Positions 9,286-18,729 of a stretch of 64,000 nt of DNA are shown here, piece after piece. The notes below the pieces were generated by a model, which was not told where the DNA came from, searched no databases, and saw nothing but the letters and a program-made list of their open reading frames with translations. Both the position numbers and the translations under genes were made by a program. The stretch's first letter is position 1. Each line of letters starts with the position of its first letter. Source of the DNA: Pseudomonas putida (GTDB taxonomy: Bacteria > Pseudomonadota > Gammaproteobacteria > Pseudomonadales > Pseudomonadaceae); the NCBI RefSeq assembly GCF_028682455.1, contig NZ_JANHLD010000001.1:1962001-2026000 (forward strand), read 5' to 3'.

Positions 9286-9728
9286 GGCTGCGACCTCCGA
9301 TGTTGCTCGATGTGCGCGACGGCACGGGCCACATCCGGCTCGCCATAGACCACGTAACGCTGATCCACCACGACCGCCGGGATGCTGGTGACGCCCAGGC
9401 TCCATGCGTCGGCGACGCCCTGGTAGGCGGCAGCGATGCGGCGCTGGAGGTCGGCACCACCGTTGTTCAGGCGGCGCTTGACGATGGCCGTGGCCTGCTC
9501 GGGATCGACGGGCAGTTGTGCGGAAAGCTCGGCTTCGATGCGCGGGCCTTCATCCAGCTCAATCAGCCGCTCTCCACCCATGGTCTTGACCGGGTGGCGG
9601 CTATCGGTAATGACCACCACATCGGCGGCGAAGGTGGCTGGGCTGAAAACAGCCAAGGACGCCGGTAGTGCAACGGCCAGGCCAAGGGTTCGCCAGCCTG
9701 CTGTGAAGCGGAGTAAAGATGCTGGCAT
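9282..9728 (-). CDS. ICE protein, PFL_4709 family (TIGR03757)
   Basis: 148 residues with a signal peptide (about 12-34, ending FAADV) and a thioredoxin-like fold related to TrbC/TraW-type proteins: VVVITDSRHPVK, a helical middle, then TSIPAVVVDQRYVVYGEPDV. No CxxC pair is present, so it is probably structural rather than a redox enzyme. It is translationally coupled to TIGR03756. Confidence 0.82.
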   Translation of the reverse strand: MPASLLRFTAGWRTLGLAVALPASLAVFSPATFAADVVVITDSRHPVKTMGGERLIELDEGPRIEAELSAQLPVDPEQATAIVKRRLNNGGADLQRRIAAAYQGVADAWSLGVTSIPAVVVDQRYVVYGEPDVARAVAHIEQHRRSQP

Positions 9729-9892
9729 GTTGCGTGCCCTGGAAGTTGATCAGAGCCATAGTCGAACGCGAACCCGCTGCCGCCCCAACAAACAATGCGC
9801 ATCGCGGGCACCCCGCATACCTGTTCGGTGCTGCCGTATGGAAAAAAGCGGAGGCCGAAGCCCCCGTTGTGATCAGTGAACCACGTGCTTTC

Positions 9893-10387
9893 CTACAAAA
9901 GACCCGACTCGGCGAACGAGTACGGCGTGCCCTGACCAATCACGAAATGGTCGAGTACCCGCACGTCGATAAGCGCCAAGGCCGTCTTCAACTGCTCGGT
10001 CAGCACGCGATCCGCATTGGATGGCTCGGTGGAACCCGAGGGGTGCTGATGGGCGAAGATGACCGCAGCGGCGTTCAGTTGCAAAGCGCGCTGCAGCACG
10101 ACCCGTGGATAAACCGAGGTCGCATTGATCGTTCCATGGAACATCGGCTCCACGGCCAGCACGTCGTGCATGCTGTTCATGAATACAACGACGAAGATCT
10201 CGTTGGGCTCGGCGACCAGCTTCAAGCGAAGGTAGTCCCTGACCGCAGCGGGCCGTTCAAGACGTGGCCCGGCTTTGAAAACCCGTCGCTCCAGCAGCAC
10301 GATGGCTTGCTGAACGATCCAGTCTTCGTGCTGAGCGGCAATATCGGAAAGTGACTCCAGGCAGGAGTCATTGATGACGACAGACAT
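9893..10387 (-). CDS. radC: RadC-family JAB-domain protein
   Basis: A 164-residue mobile-element RadC protein with the JAB/MPN metalloprotease-type motif: HQHPSG at residues 113-118 and Asp126. The N-terminal helix-hairpin-helix of chromosomal RadC is missing, as is normal for ICE copies. Despite its name, a DNA-repair role is doubtful. I chose the ATG at 10387 because GGAGG sits 7 bases upstream; the longer frame would translate through a strong hairpin. It lies between TIGR03757 and the DsbA-like gene. Confidence 0.88.
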   Translation of the reverse strand: MSVVINDSCLESLSDIAAQHEDWIVQQAIVLLERRVFKAGPRLERPAAVRDYLRLKLVAEPNEIFVVVFMNSMHDVLAVEPMFHGTINATSVYPRVVLQRALQLNAAAVIFAHQHPSGSTEPSNADRVLTEQLKTALALIDVRVLDHFVIGQGTPYSFAESGLL

Positions 10388-10450
10388 GGCGAACCTCCAG
10401 ACAGGGAAATCGAAGGGCGCACATGCCCCAGGAGGGCAGGCCCTCCTGGG
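10388..10450 (-). promoter_or_regulatory. radC leader with 10-bp perfect hairpin
   Basis: CCCAGGAGGG (10427-10436) and CCCTCCTGGG (10441-10450) form a perfect 10-bp stem with a CAGG loop, 40-63 bases before the radC start. The layout (palindrome upstream, GC stem, then GGAGG and ATG) matches the leaders in the 34.8-43.3 kb block. Confidence 0.55.
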
Positions 10451-10580
10451 ATAGGAAAAGAAAACAAGGGAACAGGGTGCATCCATCACCGCTGCTGCGG
10501 TGATCGTTCGCGGCCAGGATGCGAGGCGAACGGGTCGCGGTCAGCGCAGCGTGCTGCGCCGTAGCCTCAATGACCGCAGG

Positions 10581-11345
10581 CTACCTGGGCATGTCGCCGA
10601 CAACGTCGGCAGGCATTTCGGTGGTCGGTGGAGCGGCGGTATCCTCAGCCACCAGCATGTCCATGGCCGACAGCAGTGCATCGCCTTCGATCGGCCCCTG
10701 CAACACGACTGCCTGATCGGTTTGGCGATCCTGCAGACGAATCGAAGGCGTCGCGGTCACGCCGCCCTTGGTGGCTTCCTCGGCCTGAGCGCGAATCACC
10801 CTATCCGGTCGCTCGCTGGCCAAACACTGCTCGACGGCTGGGTTGAGGCCGGGATAGCGCAGACCCTCGGGCAAGCCCAAGCCGTCGCTACGTGTGTGCG
10901 CATAGATCCATTCAATGGCCTGCCAGAACGCAGCATGCCCGCCACTTTCGGCGGCGCACTCGGCCAGGCGTGCCTCGGCGGAGGCGGCCGGTTCGTGCGC
11001 GGCCAGCGGCTGGTGGTGCCATTGCAGAGCTACGTCCGCGTTGGCACCCACCCAGCGCTTGAGCTGCGGGAAGTACGCTCGGCAGAACGGACATTCGAGG
11101 TCGGCATAGAGCGTCAGTGTGAAACGGCTCTCGGGGTTGCCCATCTGCCAGGGCGGGCCGGCTACCTGCGCCGTGCTGATCGGCGCGTGAGCTTGCGATA
11201 CTGATTCGCTGGGTGCACGGGACACCAGCCAGATCAGCAGCAGTGTGATCAATCCTGCGGCCAGGAACCAGGGCCAGCGCTTGAGCGAGCACCGATGGCG
11301 AAACGCCTGCACCGGCATAGGAACGGAAGGAGGTTTCGGTTTCAC
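10581..11345 (-). CDS. DsbA-like thioredoxin-fold protein of the transfer operon
   Basis: A membrane-anchored periplasmic thiol-disulphide protein of 254 residues. A helix at residues 24-41 is followed by a thioredoxin fold with active site CPFC at 85-88 and a cis-proline region ATPSI. The inserted helical domain and the extra Cys pair (LAECAAES, EQCLAS) are as in DsbA/DsbG-like enzymes. It probably folds the cysteine-rich TIGR03755 and TIGR03756 proteins encoded downstream. Its last codons contain one copy of the four-member palindrome family. Confidence 0.85.
   Translation of the reverse strand: MKPKPPSVPMPVQAFRHRCSLKRWPWFLAAGLITLLLIWLVSRAPSESVSQAHAPISTAQVAGPPWQMGNPESRFTLTLYADLECPFCRAYFPQLKRWVGANADVALQWHHQPLAAHEPAASAEARLAECAAESGGHAAFWQAIEWIYAHTRSDGLGLPEGLRYPGLNPAVEQCLASERPDRVIRAQAEEATKGGVTATPSIRLQDRQTDQAVVLQGPIEGDALLSAMDMLVAEDTAAPPTTEMPADVVGDMPR
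10591..10616. repeat. Palindrome family copy 1
   Basis: GCCGAC (10596-10601) and GTCGGC (10605-10610) around AAC, flanked by GGGCATGTC and AGGCAT. It lies in the last codons of the DsbA-like gene, about 200 bases upstream of radC. Confidence 0.6.
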
Positions 11346-11360
11346 GGCAGTCTCCGGCGG

Positions 11361-14255
11361 CTATTGCGGCAGGCCCAAGGCCGGCGACTCGATGCCGCGC
11401 GCCTGGTCGATCTTCTCGGCCACCTTGAAGGCCGCATCAAGTTCACTGATGCCGTGCTGCTGCATGAGCTGATAGCGTTCCGCCTTCTCTTCGGGTTCGG
11501 TCTGCGCCAACGCCAAGTAGAGGCTCGGCGGCACCGCCCGGAAAAGCACCTCCATCGACTTGGACAGGATGACGCCCTCGGTGAACTTCCCGGCTTCCTT
11601 GCGCGCGGAAAGCATCAATGCTTTCTGCGCGGGTGACAGTTCGCGAAACCGGGCAATCTTCTCCACCTCATCGGGTGGCATCGACAGGCAGATCCACCAC
11701 TCGATCATGTTGAGCATGGGTTCTGCGGCGCGCGGCAGGTCGTCGATATTTTGTGTGGCAAGCCAGAACCAGGCTCCCAGCTTGCGCCACATCTTGGTGA
11801 TCTTCACCACGTAGGGGGCAAGCAGCGGGTTCTTGGTGATGATGTGTCCTTCGTCGGTGACGTTGATGATCGGGCGACCCAGGTACTGGTCGCGCTCGGC
11901 AATGTTGTTCACCGTGCTGATCAGGCTGATGTAGGCAATGGAGAGCTGCGCGTTGTAGCCCTCGCGCGCATAGGTCGCCAGATCGACCAGGGTGATGTCG
12001 GCTTCAGGCCACGGCGAGCCGTCGCGGTCGAACATTTCGCCGTCCGTGCCTTGGCAGAACATGTCCATGGCATCGGCCATCTCCAGCAGTCGCACACGCC
12101 GCATTTCCGGCAGCGTTGGGTCTTGGCTGCGCGTGCGCAGCGCGTTTCGCACATCGCGCGTGAGCACGGTGCGCTTCTCTCCATCCTTGCTGTGGCAGTG
12201 CTCGGCGGCATCGAGGATGCACTGACGAATCAGTGAGCGGTCGGCCCGCGTCATCCGGGCTTCTTCCTTGTCTTCGCCGCCGGTGATCATCAGCCGTGCG
12301 GTGATCTCCAATTCGCCCAGCACGTCGCGCTGCTCATCCGCCTCCATGGCCACAGCATCGGGGGGCAGGTCTTCATCCAGCGCATCGGCGTCGAGCGTCT
12401 GCACGTCGCTGGGCGTCTCGATCAGCCGCCGCGCATCCGCGAACGGCGCCAGGGTAACGCCCGAGCCCGGCGCAAGCTTGACCCGATTCACAGTCAGACC
12501 CAGGCGCCGGGCAAAGTCGCTGAACAGGCCGAAGCTGTTGCCGGCCTCCACAATGAACAGCCGTGGCCGGTAGATCGCCGTGACCTGATTCAAGAGGTTG
12601 TTGAGGGTCGCCGACTTGCCCGAACCCGTCGGGCCGAACAGAAACAGGTGGGCATTCATCTGCCGATCCAGGCGGTTGAGCGGATCAAAGGTGATCGGCC
12701 CGCCGCCGCGGTTGAACATCGTGATGCCGGGGTGCCCCGTACCCTGGGCGCGGCCCCACACGGGCGAGAGGTTCGCCGCGTGCTGGGCGAACATCAGTTG
12801 CGTGTACCACCGGCGCCGATCCTGGCCAGGGTTGTAGCAGCACGGCAGCCAGCGCAGGTAGCTGTTGAGCGGCGCCACCTCGTCGTCCTCGCGCACCGGT
12901 TGCAAACCGGCGTTGAGCATCACGTTCGCCAGATCCAGGCCGCGCCGGTCCAGTTCCGCCTCGTCGCGGCCGCGCAGATAGAACGCCAGCGTGCCCCGGT
13001 AGAGTTTGTGCGCGCTGCCGATCAGGGAACGTGCTTCATGCACGTCCTTGAGCGTCTGCTCGGACGCCAGGGTTTCGCCCACGGCCTTCTTCGCCAGATG
13101 ATTGAGATCCGCTTCGAGAACATCCTGCGGCGTGGCGACCAGCGTCAGGCAAAGGGTGGTGTCCTCGGGCATCTGGTCGAACAGCGTGTTGATGGCGTCC
13201 CCTTTGCGCGTCTCGCCGGTCAGGTGCCCCGTGCCCGGCGGCATGCGCAGGCGGTCGGTGATCAGCACGCGGTGCGGCATGCTGTCGAAATGCCAGGTGC
13301 CGTGCGCCACGTCGGTACGCGGCTGGCCGAAGAACAGCCGCTGGCTGAAATCCCGCCCGCTCGCCAATTCGATCTCGCCGTCCTCGCCGTCCTCCGCACT
13401 GTCGGGGTAGCGCGCCAGTGCATAGAAGCGCTCCCGGTCTTCGGCCCCAGGCCCAAGCAACGTGGGGCGCGGGTTGAACCAGCGCAGCAGCCAGTCATGA
13501 ACATCCGCAGCCAACATGCGCCGGGCCTGAATGCCGGCGTTCGCCAGTCCGCCGCACAGGCGGTCGCAGACGATATTGAGCATCTGCTCAGGCGTCTGCC
13601 CGCGACGGCTGTTCTGCCCTTGCCCGGTCACGCGGCGATAGACCACCATGCGCACACGCCGGGTCTGGCCGCGCCAGCGCAACCGCGTGACTACCGTGTC
13701 CTCGAACAGGCCGCCCGGCTTGGCCACCGCGCGTAGGTGGTGGCCGAAGAAGCGCAGGTAGAACTCGCTGAACGCCGTATCACGGGCGCGCGGCTGCACA
13801 TAGTCGCGCAGGGTCTGCATGTACTGGTCGAAACTGGGCTCGTCCTGAGCGTAGAGCTGCAGCACCCAGGGGTTCTCGTCCAGTTCATCGAAACTGTCCT
13901 GCAGCGCGTTCTCCAAAGCATCGCGGGCCTGCGCGAGCCAGCCAGGTTCCCGGCCTTCGGTGCCCAGCGGCACCAGCTCGTAGAACGCCGCCACCGATTG
14001 CCCGTCCTCCAGCAACATGGCCTTCGACTGTGGCAGGAACTCCACCCAGGGCAGCAGTTCCACGAACGACGGCGCGACCTCGTACAGCGCCTGCTCGTCT
14101 GCCATGGTCGCCGGCCTGCGAGCTTGCACCACCGCGCCAGGTTCGGGGAGGCCGGCCTGGTGCAGTGCCTCGACGTGGCGCTGCCAGCCGTCCGGCTGCT
14201 CGTCATCGGCAGCGCCGGACGCGGCCAGCTTCGGCCAGGGGAGTTTCCAGCGCAT
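11361..14255 (-). CDS. VirB4/TraC-type conjugative ATPase, PFL_4706 family (TIGR03744)
   Basis: The main secretion ATPase of the mating pore, 964 residues. Walker A is GPTGSGKS at 541-548. The Walker B region is NVTDEGHIITKNP, followed by a KMWRKLGAWFWLATQNIDDLP segment typical of VirB4 sensors. The N-terminal 500 residues are the TraC-like membrane-interaction domain. The start overlaps the stop of the lipoprotein gene by one base. It powers pilus assembly and substrate transfer at the inner membrane together with TraD. Confidence 0.93.
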   Translation of the reverse strand: MRWKLPWPKLAASGAADDEQPDGWQRHVEALHQAGLPEPGAVVQARRPATMADEQALYEVAPSFVELLPWVEFLPQSKAMLLEDGQSVAAFYELVPLGTEGREPGWLAQARDALENALQDSFDELDENPWVLQLYAQDEPSFDQYMQTLRDYVQPRARDTAFSEFYLRFFGHHLRAVAKPGGLFEDTVVTRLRWRGQTRRVRMVVYRRVTGQGQNSRRGQTPEQMLNIVCDRLCGGLANAGIQARRMLAADVHDWLLRWFNPRPTLLGPGAEDRERFYALARYPDSAEDGEDGEIELASGRDFSQRLFFGQPRTDVAHGTWHFDSMPHRVLITDRLRMPPGTGHLTGETRKGDAINTLFDQMPEDTTLCLTLVATPQDVLEADLNHLAKKAVGETLASEQTLKDVHEARSLIGSAHKLYRGTLAFYLRGRDEAELDRRGLDLANVMLNAGLQPVREDDEVAPLNSYLRWLPCCYNPGQDRRRWYTQLMFAQHAANLSPVWGRAQGTGHPGITMFNRGGGPITFDPLNRLDRQMNAHLFLFGPTGSGKSATLNNLLNQVTAIYRPRLFIVEAGNSFGLFSDFARRLGLTVNRVKLAPGSGVTLAPFADARRLIETPSDVQTLDADALDEDLPPDAVAMEADEQRDVLGELEITARLMITGGEDKEEARMTRADRSLIRQCILDAAEHCHSKDGEKRTVLTRDVRNALRTRSQDPTLPEMRRVRLLEMADAMDMFCQGTDGEMFDRDGSPWPEADITLVDLATYAREGYNAQLSIAYISLISTVNNIAERDQYLGRPIINVTDEGHIITKNPLLAPYVVKITKMWRKLGAWFWLATQNIDDLPRAAEPMLNMIEWWICLSMPPDEVEKIARFRELSPAQKALMLSARKEAGKFTEGVILSKSMEVLFRAVPPSLYLALAQTEPEEKAERYQLMQQHGISELDAAFKVAEKIDQARGIESPALGLPQ

Positions 14256-14704
14256 CAGTAGTCCTCCACGCGCTCGCCTGGCATGGCGTACTGCACGCGC
14301 TGGTACAGCGGGAACACGGTCGTATAGCCCGGAATCGGCACCGGGTCGGTGCCCGCCAAATGGGGATACACGTACATCACGAGGTCGGGGTTGGGCAGGC
14401 GCTGGAACTGGCGATAGACCTCGTTGCGCGCCGTGCGCGTATAGCGCATCTGCTCGGCGGGCGCGGCCTGCACGTCCACCTCTGTAAGGGGCCGGCGCAG
14501 GCTCTGGCGCGCATCGAGCAGTTGGCGGCCGGCATTCCGTCCGGCCGCGCCACCGCCGTCGCCGGCCTCCTGCTGCCAGATGTCCATCATCGTGCGGTCA
14601 CCGTGGGTCAGCAGCTTTTCCTTGCTGGTGGCGCAGCCGCCGAGCAGCGCGACGGCTAAGGCCAGCGCCAGGCCTTGAGCCCAGCTATTCAAGTTCGAGA
14701 GCAT
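14255..14704 (-). CDS. Conjugal transfer lipoprotein (TIGR03751)
   Basis: A VirB7/TraV-like outer-membrane lipoprotein of 149 residues. The signal peptide ends in the lipobox LLGGC with Cys22 as the lipidation site. The mature protein is mostly helical, then YVYPHLAGTDPVPIPGYTT. I used the ATG at 14704, inside the tail of the TIGR03752 gene, because the signal peptide begins there; the longer frame upstream has no such logic. It likely tethers the TraB- and TraK-like core complex to the outer membrane. Confidence 0.85.
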   Translation of the reverse strand: MLSNLNSWAQGLALALAVALLGGCATSKEKLLTHGDRTMMDIWQQEAGDGGGAAGRNAGRQLLDARQSLRRPLTEVDVQAAPAEQMRYTRTARNEVYRQFQRLPNPDLVMYVYPHLAGTDPVPIPGYTTVFPLYQRVQYAMPGERVEDY

Positions 14705-16094
14705 GGCTTTCTCCTGCGCGGTGATCGACCTTGCGGCCTTCTGGATCGAAGTCGATGGCGAGCGGCTTTTCGAGGTGGACGGCGACTTTGGCACCGGGCT
14801 GCACATAAACGGCAGCGAAGGCCTGGCCGTAGAGCTTGTTGACCCAGCTCGACATGTCCTGAACGCCACTGGCGAGAATCCGGCCCACGGCTTCCTGGCC
14901 GCTGATGCCCACGCTGCCGATGGAGCCGTCGGCGCCGACATAGGACGCCCTGCCGCTGTCGGATTCGATGAGCGAGGCCACGCCTGCGCCAGCCGCCGTG
15001 ATCAGCGCCTGGGTGCCGAGGTACTGCTGCGCATTGCTGCGCCGCTCGCCGCTGACACAGGGAATGCCGTGCGGATCGCTGATCCAGCCCAGGCCGTCAC
15101 GTTGTTGGTTGTTCTGCTGGTTGCCCTCGCGGTCCTCGGGAATGGTGCGGATGGTCCCGTCATGGAACACGAAGGTGATGCTGCGCACCTGGCCGCGCAC
15201 ACACGAAAGCGTCCAGTCGCCCGATGCGGTGCCGGAGAACACGGCTCCGGCCACATCGGGAATGTCGATGCCGTTCGCGGTCAAATTGTCAGGCCCGACC
15301 AAGACCTTGAAGGGGTATGGATCGTTCACCGTGCCGTCGATCGGCACGCGGCCAATCAGCGCCGTCATTGCCACCGACCCCATCAGCGTCGAGTTGGTCG
15401 GCACGGTATAGACGAGCGTCGCGGTCTTGACGCCAGCGGCGCGTGCGCCCGCGTTCGTCACGGTTTGCGCTGTGGTTTCCAGCGAGCTCTGTGCGGAACC
15501 GAAGCTGGTGGGGAAGCTTATGCCGCCATTCGACCTGCCGCGCCCGTCGCTTTGTTTCGCGTCATCAGGCTCCACCCAGCGCATACCGCCTTCCATGCCA
15601 GCCTCGTCGCCGTCACGTAGGCCCAGCCCCACCGGCAAATCGGCATGGCCACCGCCACGTCCGCCGATGCTGTCCAGGCGCTGCTGCAGGTCGGCGAGCA
15701 GCCCCTCGGTCTGCTGGCGCGTGCTGGCCGCCTGCTGCTGGTCACGGCGCAAGTTGGATCGCTCGGATTCGAGGGCCGAGCTGATGCGCTGGTCGATGGC
15801 GTTCTCGCGCTGGCGCAGTCGCTGATTCTCCTCACGCTGCGACCTGTTGTCGGACAGCGCGGTTTGAAGCTCGGTGCGCAATTGCTTCACCTGGGCAACG
15901 AGTGTTGCCACGGTGTCGCGTGGGGTATCGCCTTCGATGCCCAGCGCCTTCATTTCCTCCGGCGTGAGCCTGCTGCTGCCATCTGCGGTGGGCGGCGCCG
16001 ACGCACCGCCACCGGAGAACAACCGGATGACGACGAACAGCACCAGCAGGGCCACGGGGATCAGCAGCCACTTCAGGAGTCCGTTACTGCGCAT
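14685..16094 (-). CDS. TraB/VirB10-like protein, PFL_4705 family (TIGR03752)
   Basis: Core-complex scaffold of 469 residues spanning the envelope. A membrane helix at about 8-26 is followed by a long coiled coil (about 60-140, rich in Q, R and E), a glycine-rich linker and a beta-rich C-terminal domain from about 210 (TLVYTVPTNSTLMGSVAMTA), the part that forms the outer-membrane ring in VirB10/TraB. It overlaps both neighbours, within a tightly packed operon. Confidence 0.88.
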   Translation of the reverse strand: MRSNGLLKWLLIPVALLVLFVVIRLFSGGGASAPPTADGSSRLTPEEMKALGIEGDTPRDTVATLVAQVKQLRTELQTALSDNRSQREENQRLRQRENAIDQRISSALESERSNLRRDQQQAASTRQQTEGLLADLQQRLDSIGGRGGGHADLPVGLGLRDGDEAGMEGGMRWVEPDDAKQSDGRGRSNGGISFPTSFGSAQSSLETTAQTVTNAGARAAGVKTATLVYTVPTNSTLMGSVAMTALIGRVPIDGTVNDPYPFKVLVGPDNLTANGIDIPDVAGAVFSGTASGDWTLSCVRGQVRSITFVFHDGTIRTIPEDREGNQQNNQQRDGLGWISDPHGIPCVSGERRSNAQQYLGTQALITAAGAGVASLIESDSGRASYVGADGSIGSVGISGQEAVGRILASGVQDMSSWVNKLYGQAFAAVYVQPGAKVAVHLEKPLAIDFDPEGRKVDHRAGESHALELE

Positions 16095-17010
16095 GGCGGG
16101 CCTCCCTGTCGTGGCTGGCTGCTGCTTTGGGCTGCGGGAGATGCACAGCGGGGTCGAAGCGATGGATCGCCGGCAGCAGCGACTGCGCGAGGCCGTGCCC
16201 GCGCGTCACCAGGTACAGGACGGTGGTGTCCTCGGGGGTTCCACTCGGGCCAAGCGCTTCGTGCTGGAAGGTGGCGGTGAGGAAATCCCCTTGCAGCACG
16301 CGCGGGTCGAGGCTGATCCAGTCGCTGCTGTTGTTGGTCAGGCGCACGGCAGTGACCCACTGGTCTTCCAGCCGCCACGAGGCGAGCGCGACCGCGCGTG
16401 CCGGCAAGGTCGGCATCAGCGTGCCGAGGTCGAGGTCGCGGCGCAGGTTGACCCGCATGACGCCTGGCAAGGGTTCCACTGTGCGCAGCGGCGCATAGAG
16501 GTTCTGTGCCGCGAAGCGTGTCAGCACGACGGGAATTGGCGTTTCGCGCCGCGCCATACGGGTGCCCGCCTGATCCTGGGTGCGCGCCTGGGGCGCATCG
16601 GCACGGTCAGGTTGATCGCCATAGCGCGCTGCTGAGTTGTTGCCCTCGACGATTCGCACCGGTTCCAGCTCGGCTTCGCCGTCCTTGGGCGGATCGGCCG
16701 CAATGTCGAGCAGGATCAGCGTGCCCGTGTCGGCGTCCTGCAGTTGCAGCCGCGTGGGCTCTATCGGCTCGCTGGCACGCAGGTACACCGCGCCGCCCGC
16801 GCTCTGCACGCGCAAGCGCTCACCGACGCCTGCGGGAACACCCACGCGGACGTTTCGGTCGATGAACACGATGCGCTCCTGGCCGACCTTCAACGGCACC
16901 GCCAGCGGCATGCGCTTCCACCGCAGGATCTCCACAGCATGGGCTACAGGTGCTGCGGCCACGGCCAGCAACCCCAGCAGCGCGAGTACGGGATGCTTCA
17001 TGGGCTTCAT
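16084..17010 (-). CDS. TraK-like protein, PFL_4704 family (TIGR03749)
   Basis: A secreted beta-rich protein of 308 residues, probably the TraK/VirB9-type ring component. The signal peptide (VLALLGLLAVAAAPVAHA) is followed by a core with repeated strand patterns (RIVFIDRNVRVGVP, AVYLRASEPIEP) and a C-terminal domain (VTAVRLTNNSSDWISLDPR). It overlaps the gene on each side by a few bases. Confidence 0.85.
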   Translation of the reverse strand: MKPMKHPVLALLGLLAVAAAPVAHAVEILRWKRMPLAVPLKVGQERIVFIDRNVRVGVPAGVGERLRVQSAGGAVYLRASEPIEPTRLQLQDADTGTLILLDIAADPPKDGEAELEPVRIVEGNNSAARYGDQPDRADAPQARTQDQAGTRMARRETPIPVVLTRFAAQNLYAPLRTVEPLPGVMRVNLRRDLDLGTLMPTLPARAVALASWRLEDQWVTAVRLTNNSSDWISLDPRVLQGDFLTATFQHEALGPSGTPEDTTVLYLVTRGHGLAQSLLPAIHRFDPAVHLPQPKAAASHDREARHAQ

Positions 17011-17699
17011 GGGGAATTACCTCCTTGAGGCGCTTGCGGCGTCAGGCCTCCAGGCACCGGGCGCGTCGGCTCCGGTGCGCTGATGCGCTGGGGCGTGCCT
17101 TCGTAGCAGTCGAGCACCAGGCCGAAGGGGTTGCGTGCTGGATCGACGTCCACCCGCGTGACCTTCACGGGGTAGCGCACCAGGGCGCGCTTGACCTGCT
17201 CGGCGCCGTAGTACTCGTCGGCGCTGATGTCCAATGTCACCACCCAGTCGCGGTCGGAAATCACACGCACGCGCGCCGTGGGGTTGTCGCCATAACTGCG
17301 GCCGGGGATTTCGTAGATGCCACGCACACGCTGGCGCAGTTCGCCCGTGCTGCGGCGATAGTCGTAGTCCGCCTTGAGGAACGCCTGGCAGGACGGGGTG
17401 AGGTACGGCGAGAGCGTATGGAGGTTACGCGGGTAGTCCTCTTCGCCATTTGTGGGCCAGCGATTGAGGGTCTGGAACACGTAGAACGTGAACGCATAGA
17501 CCGATTCAGGCGGTACTTCCCACCACTTGCGGGTACTGCCGGAGCGCAGGTCAGGCGGGACGTGGATGGTCAGGTCGCGCGGCGCACTCCACCAACCTCC
17601 GCCCATGACCAGGGCGACGACGACCAGCGCACCCGCGCCGAGGCGTAGCGTCTTAATGTGCGCCTGCAGGTGGGTGATCTCGTTCTTGAAACGGCTCAT
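17007..17699 (-). CDS. TraE/VirB8-like protein, PFL_4703 family (TIGR03746)
   Basis: Inner-membrane assembly factor of 230 residues. A cytoplasmic N-terminus is followed by one helix at about 20-38 and a periplasmic NTF2-like domain with conserved WEVPPESVYAFTFYVFQTLNRW and a proline-rich tail. The ATG at 17699 overlaps the stop of the TraL-like gene, so I preferred it to the longer frame reaching 18002. Confidence 0.85.
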   Translation of the reverse strand: MSRFKNEITHLQAHIKTLRLGAGALVVVALVMGGGWWSAPRDLTIHVPPDLRSGSTRKWWEVPPESVYAFTFYVFQTLNRWPTNGEEDYPRNLHTLSPYLTPSCQAFLKADYDYRRSTGELRQRVRGIYEIPGRSYGDNPTARVRVISDRDWVVTLDISADEYYGAEQVKRALVRYPVKVTRVDVDPARNPFGLVLDCYEGTPQRISAPEPTRPVPGGLTPQAPQGGNSP

Positions 17700-18106
17700 C
17701 GTGCGCCCCTGTGCGTGCCTCTGCGGGTAGTCCAGAAGCCAGAGCGCGAGATCAACACATGGCCGCCCACCCAAGCGGCCATCAGCGGATGGCGCGTGGC
17801 GATGCGCCACTGCAATTGCCGGTACAGCCAGGTGTCGGGACGCCCACGCTTGAGGCGGCGCAGGATGCCGCCGCCAATGAACACGCCCAGGGCCACGCCC
17901 AGGACAACAAAGGTCGGCGCGATGGCAATGGTGCGTAACACCCAGGACAACGGCGCGCCGACCACCAGGCCGGCAGCGCCGGATAGGCCGCAGCAGATCC
18001 ACAGCTCGTCGGCGGTGAGTCCGCGCACGACCACCGGGTGCCTGTTGAGCCGGTGTGGAAGGAACGTGACCGTTCCATCGGCACGGACATGCTGTTGCTC
18101 GGACAT
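17696..18106 (-). CDS. TraL-like conjugal transfer protein (TIGR03750)
   Basis: 136 residues: a short cytoplasmic N-terminus with FLPHRLNRHPVVVRGLTADEL, two adjacent membrane helices (about 38-58 and 62-82) and a basic C-terminal tail. It corresponds to VirB3/TraL and works with the VirB4-like ATPase. It is coupled to the TraE-like gene by a four-base overlap. Confidence 0.85.
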   Translation of the reverse strand: MSEQQHVRADGTVTFLPHRLNRHPVVVRGLTADELWICCGLSGAAGLVVGAPLSWVLRTIAIAPTFVVLGVALGVFIGGGILRRLKRGRPDTWLYRQLQWRIATRHPLMAAWVGGHVLISRSGFWTTRRGTHRGAR

Positions 18107-18119
18107 GGCCCGTCCTCGC

Positions 18120-18479
18120 TTACAGGATGCCGGTGGCTTCGGTGAGCAGCCAGATGCCGATCACGAGCAGGACAGCGCCAATGGCGACCGTGAGGCCGAA
18201 CTGGCCCCAGGTCTTGCGCCCGGTGTGGATTTCCGCGTAGGTGCCGTAGGCGTGGTAGCACACGCCAATGAACATCGACGCCACCACCAGGAGGGCCACG
18301 AGCATGATGATGTCGTAGCCGTAGTTCCTGATCGTGTCCATGATGCCGCTGCCGGCGCCGCGGGTCGGGTTTTCCAACTGGGGCAGGCCCTGCGCGAACG
18401 ACAGCGCGGGCAGCGCGGCGGCACCCAGGGCGACGGCGGCGCGTTGGACAAAACGAGTAATGAGGATGCGGTTTTGCAT
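18120..18479 (-). CDS. ICE membrane protein, PFL_4702 family (TIGR03745)
   Basis: 119 residues with a signal peptide (VALGAAALPALSFAQ) and two hydrophobic helices (about 50-72 and 90-110), a VirB2/TraA-like pilin layout. That it is the pilus subunit is inference. The ATG at 18479 has AAGGGA upstream; a TTG two codons earlier is less likely. Confidence 0.78.
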   Translation of the reverse strand: MQNRILITRFVQRAAVALGAAALPALSFAQGLPQLENPTRGAGSGIMDTIRNYGYDIIMLVALLVVASMFIGVCYHAYGTYAEIHTGRKTWGQFGLTVAIGAVLLVIGIWLLTEATGIL

Positions 18480-18495
18480 GGTCAATCCCTTCAGG

Positions 18496-18729
18496 TCAGG
18501 AGAGGAGGAAGAAAGTCAGCACGAGGTACATCGCGACGAAGCGGATGCAGACACCGAGGAACTGGCGCTGGTTGAGGCGGTTCTCGGCCCACCCCACGTA
18601 GGCCGTTCGGATGGCCCAGACGCCCCAGACGAGCAGAACCGCGAACACGACGCCGACCAGGACGGTCGCCATTGCGGACGGCGCGATGCCGCTGTTGGCT
18701 TGAAATGCCGAGACCTGGGCACCGTTCAT
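18496..18729 (-). CDS. ICE membrane protein, PFL_4701 family (TIGR03758)
   Basis: A 77-residue protein with two hydrophobic helices (about 20-42 and 58-76) separated by a loop with WAENRLNQRQFLG. A small second pilin-like or pore protein of this ICE class; role unknown. Its start overlaps the RAQPRD gene stop by four bases. Confidence 0.8.
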   Translation of the reverse strand: MNGAQVSAFQANSGIAPSAMATVLVGVVFAVLLVWGVWAIRTAYVGWAENRLNQRQFLGVCIRFVAMYLVLTFFLLS